Assembly (NCBI GenBank): GCA_029718625.1
Contig: CM056380.1
Span: 11,745,909-11,809,908 of the forward strand
Reading direction: 5' to 3'
From: Synaphobranchus kaupii
Taxonomy: Eukaryota; Chordata; Actinopteri; Anguilliformes; Synaphobranchidae
DNA: 64,000 nucleotides
Below the pieces are notes generated by a model. It was not told the DNA's origin. It did no database searches and saw only the letters and a list, made by a program, of their open reading frames with translations. Shown in pieces: positions 1-14,100 of the stretch. Every line of letters begins with the position of its first letter. The first letter of the stretch is position 1. Made by a program: the position numbers and the translations under genes.

Positions 1-1990
1 AACGGCTGTCCCCACAACTACAACAGCTTCAACCACAGCAGCTGCCACCACACCTCCATTAGCTCAAACCACAACAGCTGCCCCCACAACTAAATCAGCT
101 CCAACCACAACAGCTGCCCCCACAATTACATCAGCTCCTACCCCAACAGCTGCCCTAAGAACTACATATGCTCCAACCACAATGGCTGTCCCCACAACTA
201 CAACAGCTCCAATCACAACAGCTGTTCCCACAACAACTACAGCTCCAACAACAACAGCTGTGCCCACAACTACATCAGCTCCAAACACAACAGCTGCACC
301 CACAACTCCATCAACTCCAAACACAACAGCTGCCCCCACAACTACTTTAGCTCCAACCACAACATCTGCCCCCACAACTACTTCAGCTCCAACCACAGCA
401 GGTGCCAAAACAACTACATCAGCTCCAACCACAACAGCTGCCCCTACAACTACATCAGCTCCAACCACATCAGTGGCCCTAACAACTACCTCTGCTCCAA
501 CCACAACAGCTGCCCCCACAACTACATCAGCTCCAACCACATCAGCGGCCCTTACAACTACCTCTGCTTCAACCACAACGGCTGTCCCCACAACTACAAC
601 AGCTTCAACCACAGCAGCTGCCACCACACCTCCATTAGCTCAAACCACAACAGCTGCCCCCACAACTAAATCTGCTCCAACCACAACAGCTGCCCCCACA
701 ATTACATCAGCTCCTACCCCAACAGCTGCCCTAAGAACTACATATGCTCCAACCACAACGGCTGTCCCCACAACTACAACAGCTCCAACCACAACAGCTG
801 CCCCCACAGCTACTTCAGCTCCAATCACAACAGCTGTTCCCACAACAACTACAGCTCTAACAACAACAGCTGTGCCAACAACTACATCAGCTCCAAGCAC
901 AGCAACAACGCTCACCACCAGTTTAGCTCCAACCACAACAGCTGCACCCACAACTCCATCAGCTCCAACCACAACAGCTGCACCCACAACTCCATCAACT
1001 CCAAACACAACAGCTGCCCCCACAACTACTTTAGCTCCAACCACAACATCTGCCCCCACAACTACTTCAGCTCCAACCACAGCAGGTGCCAAAACAACTA
1101 CATCAGCTCCAACCACAACAGCTGCCCCTACAACTACATCAGCTCCAACCACATCAGCGGCCCTAACAACTACCTCTGCTCCAACCACAACAGCTGCCCC
1201 CACAACTACATCAGCTCCAACCACATCAGCGGCCCTTACAACTACCTCTGCTTCAACCACAACGGCTGTCCCCACAACTACAACAGCTTCAACCACAGCA
1301 GCTGCCACCACACCTCCATTAGCTCAAACCACAACAGCTGCCCCCACAACTAAATCAGCTCCAACCACAACAGCTGCCCCCACAATTACATCAGCTCCTA
1401 CCCCAACAGCTGCCCTAAGAACTACATATGCTCCAACCACAACGGCTGTCCCCACAACTACAACAGCTCCAATCACAACAGCTGTTCCCACAACAACTAC
1501 AGCTCCAACAACAACAGCTGCACCCACAACTCTATCAACTCCAAACACAACAGCTGCCCCCACAACTACTTTAGCTCCAATCACAACAGCTGTTCCCACA
1601 ACTACAAGAACTCCAACCTCAACAGCTACCCCCACAACTACTTTATCTCCACCTACAACAGCTGCCCCCACAACTACATCAGCTCCAACCACAACAGCTG
1701 CACCCACAACTACATCAGCTCCAAGCACAACACCAACGCCCACGACCAGTTTAGCTCCAACCACAACTGATGTACCCACAACTCCATCAGCTCCAACCAC
1801 AACAGCTGCACCCACATCTACATCAACTCCAACAACATCTACAGCACCCATTCCTACTGCAGCCCAAACTAAAACGGCCGCCCAGACTACAACTTCAGCT
1901 CCTACAACATCTATACCTTCGACAACAACCAACAGCCCCTCCTCAACTGCCACTGCTGCCCCCACTATAAGTTCTGCCCTGACTACAACT
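1..1990 (+). repeat. 576/684-bp higher-order repeat in exon G0
   Basis: Three copies marked by GCCACCACACCTCCATTAGC at 44, 620 and 1304. The spacings of 576 and 684 bp are 16 and 19 repeats of 36 bp. The same 684-bp spacing recurs in G1 (5217 and 5901). Confidence 0.85.
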
Positions 1991-2122
1991 ACCATGCCAC
2001 CAACATCAGCCAAAAACATTATTATCCTCCTGGCGTTCACCTCGCAGGACCTCTTCACTCCTGACCTCGCAGATCCTTTGTCCCAGGCTTTTATTAATAG
2101 AGCGCAACTGATCAGGGACCTG
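1..2122 (+). CDS. Giant mucin exon G0 (5' end outside window)
   Basis: The frame is open from base 2 to the exon end, with no stop. The exon ends at a CTG codon followed by GTGAGT at 2123. The body is the 12-residue Thr/Pro/Ala/Ser repeat. It holds three tandem copies of a higher-order block marked by the sequence TTPPLAQTTTAAPTTKSAP, which recurs near bases 47, 623 and 1307 (spacings 576 and 684 bp, both multiples of 36). The last 550 bases are the unit tail, a more varied Thr/Pro region with ITTAVPTTTRTP, TTDVPTTPSAP and IPTAAQTKTAAQ. It ends with the N-terminal third of SEA domain 1 from 2009. The tail carries group I bases (SALTTTTMPP, AAPTSTSTP) shared only with exon G1. One private change makes the tail read SPSSTATA instead of SPSPTATA. 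Confidence 0.85.
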
Positions 2123-5100
2123 GTGAGTCTGAATACTTCAGTTACTTCTTTCTTGTATTAAGAACAAATCCACACATTTTACAATATCCAGTCGTTTGTT
2201 ACCTTTGTAATGAATAAACAAAGATTAATTAAAATAGTTTGTGATAGTATTTTTATAAAGTATTTCCTTAAATAATCATTCTTCTGTTTTCAGCTTGAAC
2301 CCATCTACAGACTTGCATATCCATCCTTTGTCAGCCTGATCGTCAAAAGATTCAGGTGAGTTCAGATATACATGAGTCTGTACTATAGTATGTCTGTAAG
2401 TGTGTGTCTGCCTTTTTCTTGAGGTTGTGAACACATATGCTCATGACCATGTGTGATCTATATATCTATGTTCTGTTCTAGGCAAGGCTCAGTTATCACA
2501 GAAACAGAGATGACCTTCCGTACTTCAAGTTCATCACCCAATGATGATCAGGTGGAAAGCAGCCTGTTAAATGTATTGGAAAACACAACTGTCTCAGAGC
2601 TCAATATTGATCCCAGCTCTATTACAGCCAAATCAATATCAGCCACTATTACGACGGCTGCACCCACTACTACTGCAGCCCAAACTACAACTGCAGCCCT
2701 GACTATGACTGTAGGTCTCTCAACTACTGGACACCTGACAACAACTGAGGCTCCCAGCACAACAGTAGGTCCAACTACCAGTGCAGCCACAACAAAAACT
2801 GCAGCCCCCACTACAACTGCAGCACCCACTACAACAGCAAACATGGCTACAACTGAAACTCCCTCAACAACTGGAGCCCCAACTACAACTGCAGCCCCCA
2901 GTACAACTGCATCCCCGACAACAACTGCAGGCCCCACTACAACTACAGCTTCCTCTACAACTGGAGCCCCAACTATAACTGCAGCCCCCAGTACAACTTC
3001 AGCCCCGACAACAACTGCAGGCCCCACAACTACTGTAGCTCCAACCACAACAGCTGCCCCCACGACTACATCAGCTCCAACCACAACAGCTGCCCCCACA
3101 ACTACATCAGCTCCAACCCCAACAGCCGCCCTAACAACTACCTCTGCTCCAACCACAACAGCTGCCCCCACAACTACATCAGCTGCAACCACAACAGCTG
3201 CCCCCACAACTACGTTCGCTCCAACCACAACAGCTGCCCCCACAACTACTTCATCTCCAACCACAACTGCTGCCCCCCACAACTACATCAGCTCCAACCA
3301 CAACAGCTGCCCCCACAACTACATCAGGTCCAACCACAACAGCTGCCCCCACAACTACATCAGCTCCAACCACAACAGCTGCCCCCACATCTACATCACC
3401 TCCAACCCCAACAGCTGCCCCCACAACTACGTCAGCTCCACCCACAGCAGGTGCCACCACAACTACATCAGCTCCAACCACAACAGCTGCCCCCACAACT
3501 ACATCAGCTCCAACCCCAACAGCCGCCCTAACAACTACCTCTGCTCCAACCACAACAGCTGCCCCCACAACTATATCAGCTCCAACCACAACAGCTGCCC
3601 GCACAACTACGTTCGCTCCAACCACAACAGCTGCCCCCACAACTACTTCATCTCCAACCACAACTGCTGCCCCCACAACTACATCAGCTCCAACCACAAC
3701 AGCTGCCCCCACAACTACATCAGGTCCAACCACAACAGCTGCGCCCACAACTACATCAGCTCCAACCACAACAGCTGCCGCAACAACTACATCAGCTCCA
3801 ACCACAACAGCTGCCGCAACAACCACATCAGCTCCATCCACAAAAGCTGCCCCCAGAACTACATCAGCTCCAACCACAACAGCTGCCGCCACAACTACAT
3901 CAGCTCCAACCACAACAGCTGCCCCCACAACTACGTTCGGTCCAACCACAACAGCTGCCCCCACAACTACTTCAGCTCCAACCACAACTGCTGCCCCCAC
4001 AACTACATCAGCTCCAACCACAACAGCTGCCCCCACAACTACATCAGCTCCAACCACAACGGCTGCCCCCACAACTACATCAGCTCCAACCACAACAGCT
4101 GCCCCCACATCTACATCACCTCCAACCCCAACAGCTGCCCTAACAACTACCTTTGCTCCAACCACAGCAGCTGTCGCCACAACTACATCAGCTCCATCAA
4201 CAATAGCTGCTCCCAAAACTACCTCTGCTCCAACCACAACGGCTGTGCCCACAACTACTTTGGCTCCAACCACAGCAGGTGCCACCACAACTACATCAGC
4301 TCCAACCACAACAGCTGCCCCCACAACTACTTCAGATCCAACCACAACAGCTGCCCCGACAACTACTTCAGCTCCAATTCCAACAGCTGCCCCCACAACT
4401 ACATCAGCTCCAACCACAACGGCTGCCCCCCCAACTACATCAGCTCCAACCACAACAGCTGCCCCCACATCTACATCAGCTCCAACCTCAACAGCCGCCC
4501 TAACAACTACCTCTGCTCCAACCACAACAGCTGCCCCCAGAACTACTTCAGCTCCAACCACAGCAGGTGTCACCACAACTACATCAGCTCCAACCACAAC
4601 AGCTGCCCCAACAACTACATCAGCTCCAACCACAACAGCTGCCCCCACAACTACATCAGCTCCAACCACATCAGCTGCCCTTACAACTACCTCTGCTTCA
4701 ACCACAACGGCTGTCCCCACAACTACAACAGCTTCAACCACATCAGCTGCCATCACACCTCCATTAGCTCAAACCACAACAGTTGCCCCAACAACTACAT
4801 CAGCTCCAACCACAACAGCTGCACCCAGAACTACATCAGCTCCAACCACAACAGCTGCCCCCACAACTACATCCGCTCCAACCACAACAGCTGCCCCCAC
4901 AACTACATCAGCTCCAACCCCAACAGCCGCCCTAACAGCTACCTCTGCTCCAACCACAACATCTGCCCACACAACTACATCAGCTCCAACCACATCAGCG
5001 GCCCTAACAACTACCTCTGCTCCAACCACAACAGCTGCCCCTACAACTACATCAGCTCCAACCACATCAGCGGCTCTAACAACTACCTCTGCTCCAACCA

Positions 5101-8100
5101 CAACAGCTGCCCCCACAACTACATCAGCTCCAACCACATCAGCGGCCCTTACAACTACCTCTGCTTCAACCACAACGGCTGTCCCCACAACTACAACAGC
5201 TTCAACCACAGCAGCTGCCACCACGCCTCCATTAGCTCAAACCACAACAGCTGCCCCCACAACTAAATCAGCTCTAACCACAACAGCTGCCCTCACAATT
5301 ACATCAGCTCCTACCCCAACAGCTGCCCTAAGAACTACATATGCTCCAACCACAACGGCTGTCCCCACAACTACAACAGCTCCAACCACAACAGCTGCCC
5401 CCACAGCTACTTCAGCTCCAATCACAACAGCTGTTCCCACAACAACTACAGCTCTAACAACAACAGCTGTGCCAACAACTACATCAGCTCCAAGCACAGC
5501 AACAACGCTCACCACCAGTTTAGCTCCAACCACAACAGCTGCACCCACAACTCCATCAGCTCCAACCACAACAGCTGCACCCACAACTCCATCAACTCCA
5601 AACACAACAGCTGCCCCCACAACTACTTTAGCTCCAACCACAACATCTGCCCCCACAACTACTTCAGCTCCAACCACAGCAGGTGCCAAAACAACTACAT
5701 CAGCTCCAACCACAACAGCTGCCCCTACAACTACATCAGCTCCAACCACATCAGCGGCCCTAACAACTACCTCTGCTCCAACCACAACAGCTGCCCCCAC
5801 AACTACATCAGCTCCAACCACATCAGCGGCCCTTACAACTACCTCTGCTTCAACCACAACGGCTGTCCCCACAACTACAACAGCTTCAACCACAGCAGCT
5901 GCCACCACACCTCCATTAGCTCAAACCACAACAGCTGCCCCCAGAACTAAATCAGCTCCAACCACAACAGCTGCCCCCACAATTACATCAGCTCCTACCC
6001 CAACAGCTGCCCTAAGAACTACATATGCTCCAACCACAACGGCTGTCCCCACAACTACAACAGCTCCAATCACAACAGCTGTTCCCACAACAACTACAGC
6101 TCCAACAACAACAGCTGTGCCCACAACTACATCAGCTCCAACCACAACAGCTGCACCCACAACTCTATCAACTCCAAACACAACAGCTGCCCCCACAACT
6201 ACTTTAGCTCCAATCACAACAGCTGTTCCCACAACTACAAGAACTCCAACCTCAACAGCTACCCCCACAACTACTTTATCTCCACCTACAACAGCTGCCC
6301 CCACAACTACATCAGCTCCAACCACAACAGCTGCACCCACAACTACATCAGCTCCAAGCACAACACCAACGCCCACGACCAGTTTAGCTCCAACCACAAC
6401 TGATGTACCCACAACTCCATCAGCTCCAACCACAACAGCTGCACCCACATCTACATCAACTCCAACAACATCTACAGCACCCATTCCTACTGCAGCCCAA
6501 ACTAAAACGGCCGCCCAGACTACAACTTCAGCTCCTACAACATCTATACCTTCGACAACAACCAACAGCCCCTCCCCAACTGCCACTGCTGCCCCCACTA
6601 TAAGTTCTGCCCTGACTACAACTACCATGCCACCAACATCAGCCAAAAACATTATTATCCTCCTGGCGTTCACCTCGCAGGACCTCTTCACTCCTGACCT
6701 CGCAGATCCTTTGTCCCAGGCTTTTATTAATAGAGCGCAACTGATCAGGGACCTGGTGAGTCTGAATACTTCAGTTACTTCTTTCTTGTATTAAGAACAA
6801 ATCCACACATTTTACAATATCCAGTCGTTTGTTACCTTTGTAATGAATAAACAAAGATTAATTAAAATAGTTTGTGATAGTATTTTTATAAAGTATTTCC
6901 TTAAATAATCATTCTTCTGTTTTCAGCTTGAACCCATCTACAGACTTGCATATCCATCCTTTGTCAGCCTGATCGTCAAAAGATTCAGGTGAGTTCAGAT
7001 ATACATGAGTCTGTACTATAGTATGTCTGTAAGTGTGTGTCTGCCTTTTTCTTGAGGTTGTGAACACATATGCTCATGACCATGTGTGATCTATATATCT
7101 ATGTTCTGTTCTAGGCAAGGCTCAGTTATCACAGAAACAGAGATGACCTTCCGTACTTCAAGTTCATCACCCAATGATGATCAGGTGGAAAGCAGCCTGT
7201 TAAATGTATTGGAAAACACAACTGTCTCAGAGCTCAATATTGATCCCAGCTCTATTACAGCCAAATCAATATCAGCCACTATTACGACGGCTGCACCCAC
7301 TACTACTGCAGCCCAAACTACAACTGCAGCCCTGACTATGACTGTAGGTCTCTCAACTACTGGACACCTGACAACAACTGAGGCTCCCAGCACAACAGTA
7401 GGTCCAACTACCAGTGCAGCCACAACAAAAACTGCAGCCCCCACTACAACTGCAGCACCCACTACAACAGCAAACATGGCTACAACTGAAACTCCCTCAA
7501 CAACTGGAGCCCCAACTACAACTGCAGCCCCCAGTACAACTGCATCCCCGACAACAACTGCAGGCCCCACTACAACTACAGCTTCCTCTACAACTGGAGC
7601 CCCAACTATAACTGCAGCCCCCAGTACAACTTCAGCCCCGACAACAACTGCAGGCCCCACAACTACTGTAGCTCCAACCACAACAGCTGCCCCCACAACT
7701 ACATCAGCTCCAACCCCAACAGCCGCCCTAACAACTACCTCTGCTCCAACCACAACAGCTGCCCCCACAACTACATCAGCTCCAACCCCAACAGCCGCCC
7801 TAACAACTACCTCTGCTCCAACCACAACAGCTGCCCCCACAACTACATCTGCTCCAACCACAACAGCTGCCCCCACAACTACGTTCGCTCCAACCACAAC
7901 AGCTGCCCCCACAACTACTTCATCTCCAACCACAACTGCTGCCCCCACAACTACATCAGCTCCAACCACAACAGCTGCCCCCACAACTACATCAGGTCCA
8001 ACCACAACAGCTGCCCCCACAACTACATCAGCTCCAACCACAACAGCTGCCCCCACATCTACATCACCTCCAACCCCAACAGCTGCCCCCACAACTACTT

Positions 8101-11100
8101 CAGCTCCACCCACAGCAGGTGCCACCACAACTACATCAGCTCCAACCACAACAGCTGCCGCAACAACTACATCAGCTCCAACCACAACAGCTGCCCCCAC
8201 AACTACATCAGCTCCAACCACATCAGCGGCCCTAACAACTACCTCTGCTCCAACCACAACAGCTGCCCCCACAACTACATCAGCTCCAACCACATCAGCG
8301 GCCCTTACAACTACCTCTGCTTTAACCACAACGGCTGTCCCCACAATTACAACAGCTTCAACCACAGCAGCTGCCACCACACCTCCATTAGCTCAAACCA
8401 CAACAGTTGCCCCAACAACGACATCAGCTCCAACCCCAACAGCCGCCCTAACAACTACCTCTGCTCCAACCACAACAGCTGCCCCCACAACTACATCAGC
8501 TGCAACCACAACAGCTGCCCCCACAACTACGTTCGCTCCAACCACAACAGCTGCCCCCACAACTACTTCATCTCCAACCACAACTGCTGCCCCCACAACT
8601 TCATCAGCTCCAACCACAACAGCTGCCCCCACAACTACATCAGCTGCAACCACAACAGCTGCCCCCACAACTACGTTCGCTCCAACCACAACAGCTGCCC
8701 CCACAACTACATCAGCTCCAACCACAACAGCTGCCCCCACAACTACATCAGCTGCAACCACAACAGCTGCCCCCACAACTACGTTCGCTCCAACCACAAC
8801 AGCTGCCCCCACAACTACATCAGCTCCAACCACAACAGCTGCCCCCACAACTACATCAGCTCCAACCACAACAGCTGCCCCCACAACTACATCAGCTGCA
8901 ACCACAACAGCTGCCCCCACAACTACGTTCGCTCCAACCACAACAGCTGCCCCCACAACTACATCAGCTCCAACCACAACAGCTGCCCCCACAACTACAT
9001 CAGCTCCAACCACAACAGCTGCCCCCACAACTACATCAGCTCCAACCACAACAGCTGCCCCCACATCTACATCACCTCCAACCACAACAGCTGCCCTAAC
9101 AACTACCTCTGCTCCAACCACAACGGCTGTCCCCACAACTACAACATCTTCAACCACAGCAGCTGCCGCCACAACTACATCAGCTCCATCAACAACAGCT
9201 GCTCCAACAACTACTTCTGATCCAACCACAACAGCTGCCCCGACAACTACATCAGCTCCAATTCCAACAGCTGCCCCCACAACTACATCAGCTCCAACCC
9301 CAACAGCTGCCCTAACAACTACCTCTGCTCCAACCACAAGAGCTGCCCCCACAACTACATCAGCTCCAACCACAGCAGGTGCCACCACAACTACATCAGC
9401 CCCAACCACAACAGCTGCCCCCACAACTACATCAGCTCCAACCACAACAGCTGCCCCCACAACTACGTTCACTCCAACCACAACAGCTGCCGCCACAACT
9501 ACTTCAGCTCCAACCACAACTGCTGCCCCCACAACTACATCAGCTCCAACCACAACAGCTGCCCCCACAACTACATTAGCTCCAACCACAACAGCTGCCC
9601 CCACAACTACATCAGCTCCAACCACAACAGCTGCCCCCACAACTACTTCAGCTCCAACCACAACAGGTGCCCCCACATCTACATCACCTCCAACCCCAAC
9701 AGCTGCCCCCACAACTACTTCAGCTCCACCCACAGCAGGTGCCACCACAACTACATCAGCTCCAACCACAACAGCTGCCGCAACAACTACATCAGCTCCA
9801 ACCCCAACAGCCGCCCTAACAACTACCTCTGCTCCAACCACAATGGCTGTGCCCACAACTTCTTTGGCTCCAACCACAGCAGGTGCCAACACAACTACAT
9901 CAGCTCCAACCACAACAGCTGCCCCCACGACTACATCAGCTCCAACCACAACAGCTGCCCCCACAACTACTTCTGATCCAACCACAACAGCTGCCCCGAC
10001 AACTACATCAACTCCAATTCCAACAGCTGCCCCCACAACTACATCAGCTCCAACCCCAACAGCCGCCCTAACAACTACCTCTGCTCCAACCACAACAGCT
10101 GCCCCCACAACTACATCAGCTCCAACCACAACAGCTGCCCCCACAACTACTTCAGCTCCAACCACAACAGGTGCCCCCACATCTACATCACCTCCAACCC
10201 CAACAGCTGCCCCCACAAGTACTTCAGCTCCACCCACAGCAGGTGCCACCACAACTACATCAGCTCCAACCACAACAGCTGCCGCAACAACTACATCAGC
10301 TCCAACCCCAACAGCCGACCTAACAACTACCTCTGCTCCAACCACAACAGCTGCCCCCACAACTACTTCAGCTCCAACCACAGCAGGTGCCACCACAACT
10401 ACATCAGCTCCAACCACAACAGCTGCCCCAACAACTACATCAGCCCCAACCACAACAGCTGCCCCCACAACTACATCAGCTCCAACCACAACAGCTGCCC
10501 CCACAACTACGTTTACTCCAACCACAACAGCTGCCCCCACAACTACTTCAGCTCCAACCACAACTGCTGCCCCCACAACTACATCAGCTTCAATCACAAC
10601 AGCTGCCCCCACAACTACATCAGCTCCAACCACAACAGCTGCCCCCACAACTACATCAGCTCCAACCACAACAGCTGCCCCCACAACTACATCAGCTCCA
10701 ACCACAACAGCTGCCCCCACATCTACATCACCTCCAACCCCAACAGCTGCCCCCACAACTACTTCAGCTCCACCCACAGCAGGTGCCACCACAACTACAT
10801 CAGCTCCAACCACAACAGCTGCCGCAACAACTACATCAGCTCCAACCACAACAGCTGCCACCACAACTACATCAGCTCCAACCACATCAGCGGCCCTAAC
10901 AACTACCTCTGCTCCAACCACAACAGCTGCCCCCACAACTACATCAGCTCCAACCACATCAGTGGCCCTTACAACTACCTCTGCTTTAACCACAACGGCT
11001 GTCCTCACAACTACAACAGCTTCAACCACAGCAGCTGCCAACACACCTCCATTAGCTCCATCAACAACAGCTGCTCCACCAACTACCTCTGCTCCAACCA

Positions 11101-14100
11101 CAATGGCTGTGCCCACAACTTCTTTGGCTCCAACCACAGCAGGTGCCACCACAACTACATCAGCTCCAACCACAACAGCTGCCCCCACAACTACTTCTGA
11201 TCCAACCACAACAGCTGCACCGACAACTACATCAGCTCCAATTCCAACAGCTGCCCCCGCAACTACATCAGCTCCAACCACAACAGCTGCCCCCACGACT
11301 ACATCAGCTCCAACCACAACAGCTGCCCCCACAACTACATCAGCTCCAACCACAACAGCTGCCCCCATGACTACATCAGCTCCAACCACAACAGCTGCCC
11401 CCACAACTACATCAGCTCCAACCCCAACAGCCGCCCTAACAACTACCTCTGCTCCAACCACAACTGCTGCCCCCACAACTACTTCAGCTCCAACCACAGC
11501 AGGTGCCACCACAACTACATCAGCTCCAACCACAACAGCTGCCCCCACAACTACATCAGGTCCAACCACAACAGCTGCCCCCACAACTACATCAGCTCCA
11601 ACCACAACAGCTGCCCCCACATCTACATCACCTCCAACCCCAACAGCTGCCCCCACAACTACTTCAGCTCCACCCACAGCAGGTGCCACCACAACTACAT
11701 CAGCTCCAACCACAACAGCTGCCGCAACAACTACATCAGCTCCAACCACAACAGCTGCCCCCACAACTACATCAGCTCCAACCACATCAGCGGCCCTAAC
11801 AACTACCTCTGCTCCAACCACAACAGCTGCCCCCACAACTACATCAGCTCCAACCACATCAGCGGCCCTTACAACTACCTCTGCTTTAACCACAACGGCT
11901 GTCCCCACAATTACAACAGCTTCAACCACAGCAGCTGCCACCACACCTCCATTAGCTCAAACCACAACAGTTGCCCCAACAACGACATCAGCTCCAACCC
12001 CAACAGCCGCCCTAACAACTACCTCTGCTCCAACCACAACAGCTGCCCCCACAACTACATCAGCTGCAACCACAACAGCTGCCCCCACAACTACGTTCGC
12101 TCCAACCACAACAGCTGCCCCCACAACTACTTCATCTCCAACCACAACTGCTGCCCCCACAACTTCATCAGCTCCAACCACAACAGCTGCCCCCACAACT
12201 ACATCAGCTGCAACCACAACAGCTGCCCCCACAACTACGTTCGCTCCAACCACAACAGCTGCCCCCACAACTACATCAGCTCCAACCACAACAGCTGCCC
12301 CCACAACTACATCAGCTGCAACCACAACAGCTGCCCCCACAACTACGTTCGCTCCAACCACAACAGCTGCCCCCACAACTACATCAGCTCCAACCACAAC
12401 AGCTGCCCCCACAACTACATCAGCTCCAACCACAACAGCTGCCCCCACAACTACATCAGCTGCAACCACAACAGCTGCCCCCACAACTACGTTCGCTCCA
12501 ACCACAACAGCTGCCCCCACAACTACATCAGCTCCAACCACAACAGCTGCCCCCACAACTACATCAGCTCCAACCACAACAGCTGCCCCCACAACTACAT
12601 CAGCTCCAACCACAACAGCTGCCCCCACATCTACATCACCTCCAACCACAACAGCTGCCCTAACAACTACCTCTGCTCCAACCACAACGGCTGTCCCCAC
12701 AACTACAACATCTTCAACCACAGCAGCTGCCGCCACAACTACATCAGCTCCATCAACAACAGCTGCTCCAACAACTACTTCTGATCCAACCACAACAGCT
12801 GCCCCGACAACTACATCAGCTCCAATTCCAACAGCTGCCCCCACAACTACATCAGCTCCAACCCCAACAGCTGCCCTAACAACTACCTCTGCTCCAACCA
12901 CAAGAGCTGCCCCCACAACTACATCAGCTCCAACCACAGCAGGTGCCACCACAACTACATCAGCCCCAACCACAACAGCTGCCCCCACAACTACATCAGC
13001 TCCAACCACAACAGCTGCCCCCACAACTACGTTCACTCCAACCACAACAGCTGCCGCCACAACTACTTCAGCTCCAACCACAACTGCTGCCCCCACAACT
13101 ACATCAGCTCCAACCACAACAGCTGCCCCCACAACTACATTAGCTCCAACCACAACAGCTGCCCCCACAACTACATCAGCTCCAACCACAACAGCTGCCC
13201 CCACAACTACTTCAGCTCCAACCACAACAGGTGCCCCCACATCTACATCACCTCCAACCCCAACAGCTGCCCCCACAACTACTTCAGCTCCACCCACAGC
13301 AGGTGCCACCACAACTACATCAGCTCCAACCCCAACAGCCGCCCTAACAACTACCTCTGCTCCAACCACAATGGCTGTGCCCACAACTTCTTTGGCTCCA
13401 ACCACAGCAGGTGCCAACACAACTACATCAGCTCCAACCACAACAGCTGCCCCCACGACTACATCAGCTCCAACCACAACAGCTGCCCCCACAACTACTT
13501 CTGATCCAACCACAACAGCTGCCCCGACAACTACATCAACTCCAATTCCAACAGCTGCCCCCACAACTACATCAGCTCCAACCCCAACAGCCGCCCTAAC
13601 AACTACCTCTGCTCCAACCACAACAGCTGCCCCCACAACTACATCAGCTCCAACCACAACAGCTGCCCCCACAACTACTTCAGCTCCAACCACAACAGGT
13701 GCCCCCACATCTACATCACCTCCAACCCCAACAGCTGCCCCCACAAGTACTTCAGCTCCACCCACAGCAGGTGCCACCACAACTACATCAGCTCCAACCA
13801 CAACAGCTGCCGCAACAACTACATCAGCTCCAACCCCAACAGCCGACCTAACAACTACCTCTGCTCCAACCACAACAGCTGCCCCCACAACTACTTCAGC
13901 TCCAACCACAGCAGGTGCCACCACAACTACATCAGCTCCAACCACAACAGCTGCCCCAACAACTACATCAGCCCCAACCACAACAGCTGCCCCCACAACT
14001 ACATCAGCTCCAACCACAACAGCTGCCCCCACAACTACGTTTACTCCAACCACAACAGCTGCCCCCACAACTACTTCAGCTCCAACCACAACTGCTGCCC

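Larger units (their letters stand above)
2009..2644 (+). other. SEA domain 1 (split by two introns)
   Basis: Three exon pieces give about 113 residues: 38 from 2009-2122, 21 from the micro-exon with its split codon, and 54 from 2483-2644. Family features visible in order are LLAFTSQDLFTPDLADPLS at the start, the IYR...F..L....FR core, and QGSVITETEMTF. SEA domains such as that of MUC1 self-cleave between Gly and Ser of a G-SVVV-type site; here that bond falls between bases 2488 and 2489. An N-glycosylation sequon (Asn-Thr-Thr) lies in VLENTTVSEL. No cysteine is present. Autocleavage is inferred from the motif; the fold call is firm on pattern and length. Confidence 0.85.

Noticed and set aside
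2453..2481. Possible gene starts at the ATG before each unit (MIYISMFCSR)
   Set aside because: The bases lie in intron 2, between a GTGAGT donor and a TTCTAG acceptor. Starting there would cut the SEA domain in half.
3040..6200. CRISPR array (36-bp direct repeats)
   Set aside because: The repeats are contiguous with no unique spacers, and the sequence is coding with eukaryotic introns around it.
10387..10899. Forward ORFs rich in PPQLHQLQPQQL (60-206 codons)
   Set aside because: They are the +1 frame of the same repeats, are broken by many stops, and lack any domain or splice support.
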